From contig VWZF01004871.1 in assembly GCA_013396755.1 (NCBI GenBank), positions 955,424-1,019,423 of the forward strand: a DNA stretch of 64,000 nucleotides. Reading direction: 5' to 3'. Below are positions 63,101-64,000 of this stretch, piece after piece (positions within the stretch are counted from its first letter, which is position 1; every line of letters begins with the position of its first letter). The position numbers and the translations under genes are program-made. Source of the stretch: Sclerurus mexicanus. Lineage: Eukaryota; Chordata; Aves; Passeriformes; Furnariidae. The notes below the pieces were generated by a model. It did not search any database, was not told where the DNA came from, and saw only the letters and a list, made by a program, of their open reading frames with translations.

Positions 63101-64000
63101 CTAGTACCCCTGCGCTCCCTGAAACAAAATTAATAGCCCTAATAGGTTTCCCAAACTGTGCTTTACGCCAGAAAGAAATTAGGAGAAAATTTTTTTAAGG
63201 CTTGAAGCAGACTGTGAAGAGGCATGGTTCTGGTGCTGACTCTGGGATTACTGTGCAGTAAGAAAGGTCTCTATTTTTAGGGAGGACAGGCTGTGTTTGC
63301 TGTTTGGCAGGAAGTGATCAGGACCAGTGACTGCAACATTACTGCTGAACCTGTGGTCAGCTGGATATGAATGATGTGTCATAAAACATGGTTTGGTACG
63401 GTGGTGCCAAACACACAAATGTTGCGGACATGTACCCAGTGTTGTGTGCCACACAGTTTAAGCAGGGTCAGGAGTTTATGTGTACCCTGGGGCATACAGT
63501 GTTCCCCCAGCGGTACTCATATTGTAGCTGTAAAAGAAAACATCTCAGTACTGTGGGCAGCAAAACAAAGTTTTTGGAGCAGTTTTGCTTAAAAAGTAAT
63601 GGAGTTTCTTTGCATACTCCCATCAAAGACATTTTTCTGTCAACTAAAAATGCCTCACAGGATGTAGATGCATGATGTGATATGATATATACATAGCTAA
63701 GCAGGAATGCAAGCAAGAACTAAAAAACAACAGTGGTTTGTTTAAATGCCCTGTTTCATCTCATCCAGTCACCATCCCATTATGAGTCACAGGGGGCCAG
63801 CTTTCTGAAGCCACCAAGATGTCAAGAGTTGGAGAAAATGTTGGTTCAAATTCCCCTGGGGTTGCTCTGAAAGCAGTCGCTGACATGACATCCACAGCCC
63901 TCTGCAGCAGAAGCAGCAGTGCAGATTTGTTAGCAGGCTACTTGAAGTCACCACAAACTAGAGAAAGCTCAAGTCTTTGGAGAAAAAAGCTGATCTCTCT

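Larger units (their letters stand above)
43961..64000 (-). other. TBXAS1: Presumed TBXAS1 intron extending beyond the window
   Basis: The next exon upstream should encode the I-helix (a GYE/AGYET-like motif). I searched this stretch for its reverse complement by eye and did not find it. Short open frames occur but show no P450 or other family features. Contents noted: an NF-E2 motif at 47953, the AAAGG microsatellite at 48507, a small tandem duplication at 53314, a possible CR1 remnant near 54.1 kb and CA-rich stretches near 61.1 kb. Confidence 0.6.

Overview
The window is vertebrate nuclear DNA, and almost certainly avian. It has intron-rich genes with GT-AG splice sites, CR1-type LINE fragments with the typical 3' end, and several LTRs of a family I know from songbird-like genomes. 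Assigning it to passerines is an inference from repeat style. I found no bacterial, phage, CRISPR or operon-like content, and no RNA gene that I can support.

Layout, left to right. (1) 1-13311: intergenic DNA with no recognisable gene, one short CR1 remnant and one unexplained 130-codon reading frame. (2) 13312-16117: a disturbed piece of assembly. About 1.16 kb is present twice (13312-14476 and 14949-16117). Between the copies lie a 289-base N gap and a stranded fragment of PARP12 exon 1. (3) 16118-17000: GC-rich promoter/CpG-island-like DNA of PARP12, with two single-N joins. (4) 14766-30702, + strand: PARP12, a CCCH zinc-finger, WWE-domain mono-ADP-ribosyltransferase. Exons 2-12 are complete with consistent splice phases, and exon 1 is broken. 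The 3' UTR runs to about 32.3-32.8 kb. Introns 2, 4 and 6 carry LTRs of one family. (5) 32.8-38.2 kb: intergenic, with a CR1 endonuclease relic and a nearly complete minus-strand LTR. (6) 38169-43960, - strand: the last four coding exons of TBXAS1 (thromboxane A synthase, CYP5A1), which carry the ExxR, PERF-type and heme-cysteine motifs. (7) 43961-64000: no further exon recognised. This is read as TBXAS1 intron continuing past the right edge.

PARP12 and TBXAS1 lie tail to tail, as in the mammalian locus. They do not form a functional unit: PARP12 is an interferon-stimulated antiviral ADP-ribosyltransferase, and TBXAS1 makes thromboxane A2 from prostaglandin H2 in the ER membrane. I did not find an undescribed biological system. 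The points most worth checking are the false duplication that breaks PARP12 exon 1, the inverted-LTR cluster in PARP12 intron 2, sense-oriented LTR polyadenylation signals in PARP12 introns, an in-frame tandem acceptor in the last TBXAS1 exon, and two NF-E2 sites in the TBXAS1 part.
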